Source: Trichomonas tenax
Taxonomy: Eukaryota > Parabasalia > Trichomonadida > Trichomonadidae
Length of the DNA: 18,053 bases
Assembly (NCBI GenBank): GCA_023091735.1
Contig: JALKBU010001033.1
Coordinates: forward strand, 1-18,053
Reading direction: 5' to 3'
In this document: positions 16,662 through 18,053 of the stretch, piece after piece
How the letters are laid out: each line of letters begins with the position of its first letter
How positions within the stretch are numbered: position 1 is the first letter of the stretch
Program-made: the position numbers and the translations under genes
The notes under the pieces: model-generated
Databases searched by the model: none
Told to the model about the DNA's origin: nothing
The model's input: the letters and a program-made list of their open reading frames with translations, nothing else

Positions 16662-16952
16662 ATGAAAGAATTCGTTGAAAAAGTGCTGAAAAAATCCGTT
16701 ATATTGCAGAACGATGCAGAAACGACGACAGCAGTGCTAACTCCTTCGCGAACGCCGTTCCCTGTCCCCTCAGATCTTCCATACGCGAGATTAGCAATCG
16801 GAATCGTCCTTCTTCTTATGATTGCTCTAGCGATAGGAATATATTTCCTGCTGAGGAGGCAGTGGAAAACGACAGAGGATAACGATATTGAGTACACCAG
16901 AGCGATATTGGGAGACGACACGTTTGAGTTTAGCCAACTCGACACGATATAG
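16662..16952 (+). CDS. Small single-pass membrane protein, unknown function
   Basis: Predicted 96 residues, starting MKEFVEKVLKKSV. The N-terminal ~37 residues begin as a charged helix, then turn Thr/Pro-rich (ETTTAVLTPSRTPFPVPS). Residues ~44-65 form one strong membrane helix (LAIGIVLLLMIALAIGIYFL), followed by RRQWK, a stop-transfer charge cluster that would place the C-terminus in the cytosol. The tail is acidic (TEDNDIEYTRAILGDDTFEF). There is no cleavable signal peptide, so a type III (signal-anchor) topology is likely. The Thr/Pro stalk, membrane helix and short acidic tail look like the C-terminal end of a trichomonad surface protein, so this may be a free-standing relic of a larger gene. 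The intact initiator argues that it is expressed. Its GC content is clearly above the flanks. Confidence 0.7.
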   Translation: MKEFVEKVLKKSVILQNDAETTTAVLTPSRTPFPVPSDLPYARLAIGIVLLLMIALAIGIYFLLRRQWKTTEDNDIEYTRAILGDDTFEFSQLDTI

Positions 16953-17723
16953 TTTTAGGCCTTTTTACACGTTTTGAACAATTTGATGAAGATACATTTT
17001 AATGAAATTTCGATAATTTAGTTATTCAACGGACAAATAATGATGGTTGCGATTTCACAGCAGTACTTTAATATTCTGTAAATACTTTTTTATGTTTTCT
17101 TTAACTTACAAATATTCGAATATTTTAGTTCTTGTTTACAGAGCTTTGAAAGTACAAAAAATGATGATGGATTCTGTGAGCTATGTGCTGAAGATATTTA
17201 TGATAGAATGATTGGGAAATATTTTTGAGCAAAAAATTGAAATTAAAAAGAACTGTGACAAGAAGAATCTTATATCACATAATCATCAGCAAAATGCTTT
17301 CCAACAATTTTTGACCTTAAATAAAATATGGTCAATTGACTGAAAATAATGTGTTTAAAGAAGCATTAATTATTAAATAATTGAAAAGGATAATATGTGG
17401 GTATATCACCAGGAAAATATTATGCAGATATAAAAAGATTAGACAAAAAAAAATGAGATGAAATATTACAAAAACAAAGGTCCTTTATTAACATACAAGA
17501 TCATTGTGATTTCGCCATTTAAAATTAAAATAATTGTTGTATTTTAATAAAAAATATACAAATTAGATAAATTTTTTAAAAAACATTATTAACAAAATTC
17601 CCAATATTCAAAAAAAAATTGGATTCTAACCATACATTTATAGTGGGGCTTAGATCTTTAATATAAAAAATATTTTTATAATTTATAACATCATTAATAA
17701 AAATCTTCAATATTAAATGTGCT
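16953..17723. other. Intergenic, no gene seen
   Basis: Very AT-rich spacer between the membrane-protein gene and the tRNA. No coding frame, strong hairpin or repeat could be supported. Confidence 0.5.
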
Positions 17724-17794
17724 GGGGCTGTAGCATAATGGCATTGCGTGAGACTCCAGATCTCAAGGTTGGGGGTTCAACTCTCTTCGGCCTC
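17724..17794 (+). tRNA. tRNA-Trp (anticodon CCA)
   Basis: It folds as a 71-nt cloverleaf. Acceptor GGGGCTG pairs with CGGCCTC (two G-U), D-stem GCA with TGC around a GG-containing loop, and anticodon stem TGAGA with TCTCA around CTCCAGA, giving CCA at 17756-17758. The variable loop is AGGTT and the T-loop TTCAACT. The T-stem GGGGG/CTCTT has three G-U pairs, which is weak. The A box TAGCATAATGG and B box GGTTCAACTC fit polymerase III promoters. No intron and no encoded CCA tail; the discriminator is A. Confidence 0.85.
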
Positions 17795-17798
17795 AATA

Positions 17799-17809
17799 TT
17801 TTTCTTTTT
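17799..17809 (+). terminator. Polymerase III terminator
   Basis: Two T5 runs (17799-17803 and 17805-17809) lie just after the tRNA 3' end, as expected for polymerase III termination. Confidence 0.7.
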
Positions 17810-17989
17810 CAAAATTTCTTGATAAAAATAAAATACCATGAAAATATAATTCTACATCAATAATACATTACAATTTTTCTAATAATTATGAATTTATCAT
17901 ATATTACATAAAATTTAAAATTCGAAATTTCGAAAAATAAGTTTTTTCTTGAATGATTATTTATAAAAATACAAGAAATATATTACAAT

Positions 17990-18053
17990 ATTATTTTGAC
18001 TGGCTTGAAAGAGCAATTTCTCGCTGGCTGTGCAGACCTCGCGTATATACCAA
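17990..18053. other. Possible gene edge, strand undecided
   Basis: Base composition rises sharply in GC at the right margin. On the plus strand one frame reads LTGLKEQFLAGCADLAYIP. On the minus strand another reads YTRGLHSQREIALSSQSK and ends in TAA near 17991. Both look coding-like and the window ends before either can be decided. The ~195 bp between this and the tRNA is AT-rich spacer. Confidence 0.3.

Overview
The window looks like nuclear DNA of a parabasalid protist, most probably a Trichomonas-type trichomonad. It is very AT-rich. Genes are intronless, with very short 5' leaders. Three genes have the parabasalid initiator TCA(C/T)TT about 6-12 nt before the ATG. Most intergenic DNA is decayed transposon or inverted-repeat material. 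This assignment comes from reading the sequence; no search was run.

Layout, left to right. (1) 72-641(-): a coiled-coil protein gene with an uncertain 5' end. (2) 894-1117: a decayed AT-rich tandem repeat. (3) 1118-3724: three members (A-, B+, C-) of a small secreted, cysteine-rich discoidin (F5/8 type C)-like family. B has lost its signal peptide and first strand. (4) 4416-5858: a frame-broken hAT-like transposase, followed at 5964-6320 by a second decayed coding fragment. (5) 6660-8095: a gene-free stretch holding at least seven different imperfect hairpins, each about 70-110 nt with 24-45-position stems. It resembles a microRNA-precursor cluster and is the most striking thing here. (6) 9473-10853: a head-to-head pair (D-, E+) of the same discoidin family, sharing a 64-bp nearly mirror-symmetric promoter. 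(7) 12005-13252: a probable non-autonomous DNA transposon with 44-bp terminal inverted repeats, bordered on the left by coding debris. (8) 13380-13910: a cluster of TACGCA/TGCGTA motifs. (9) 14286-14382: a GC-rich hairpin. (10) 15799-16220: a large inverted repeat centred on a 65-position, almost perfect hairpin, embedded in a field of TTTACATGTCA motifs. (11) 16662-16952(+): a 96-residue single-pass membrane protein with a textbook initiator. (12) 17724-17794(+): tRNA-Trp(CCA).

The five discoidin paralogs probably arose by local inverted duplication: two of the pairs are head-to-head. They likely encode secreted or surface carbohydrate- or lipid-binding proteins. The hairpin cluster has no visible sequence match to them, so no regulatory link is claimed. 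If transcribed, the hairpins could feed a small-RNA pathway; Argonaute and Dicer-like genes have been reported for Trichomonas vaginalis.
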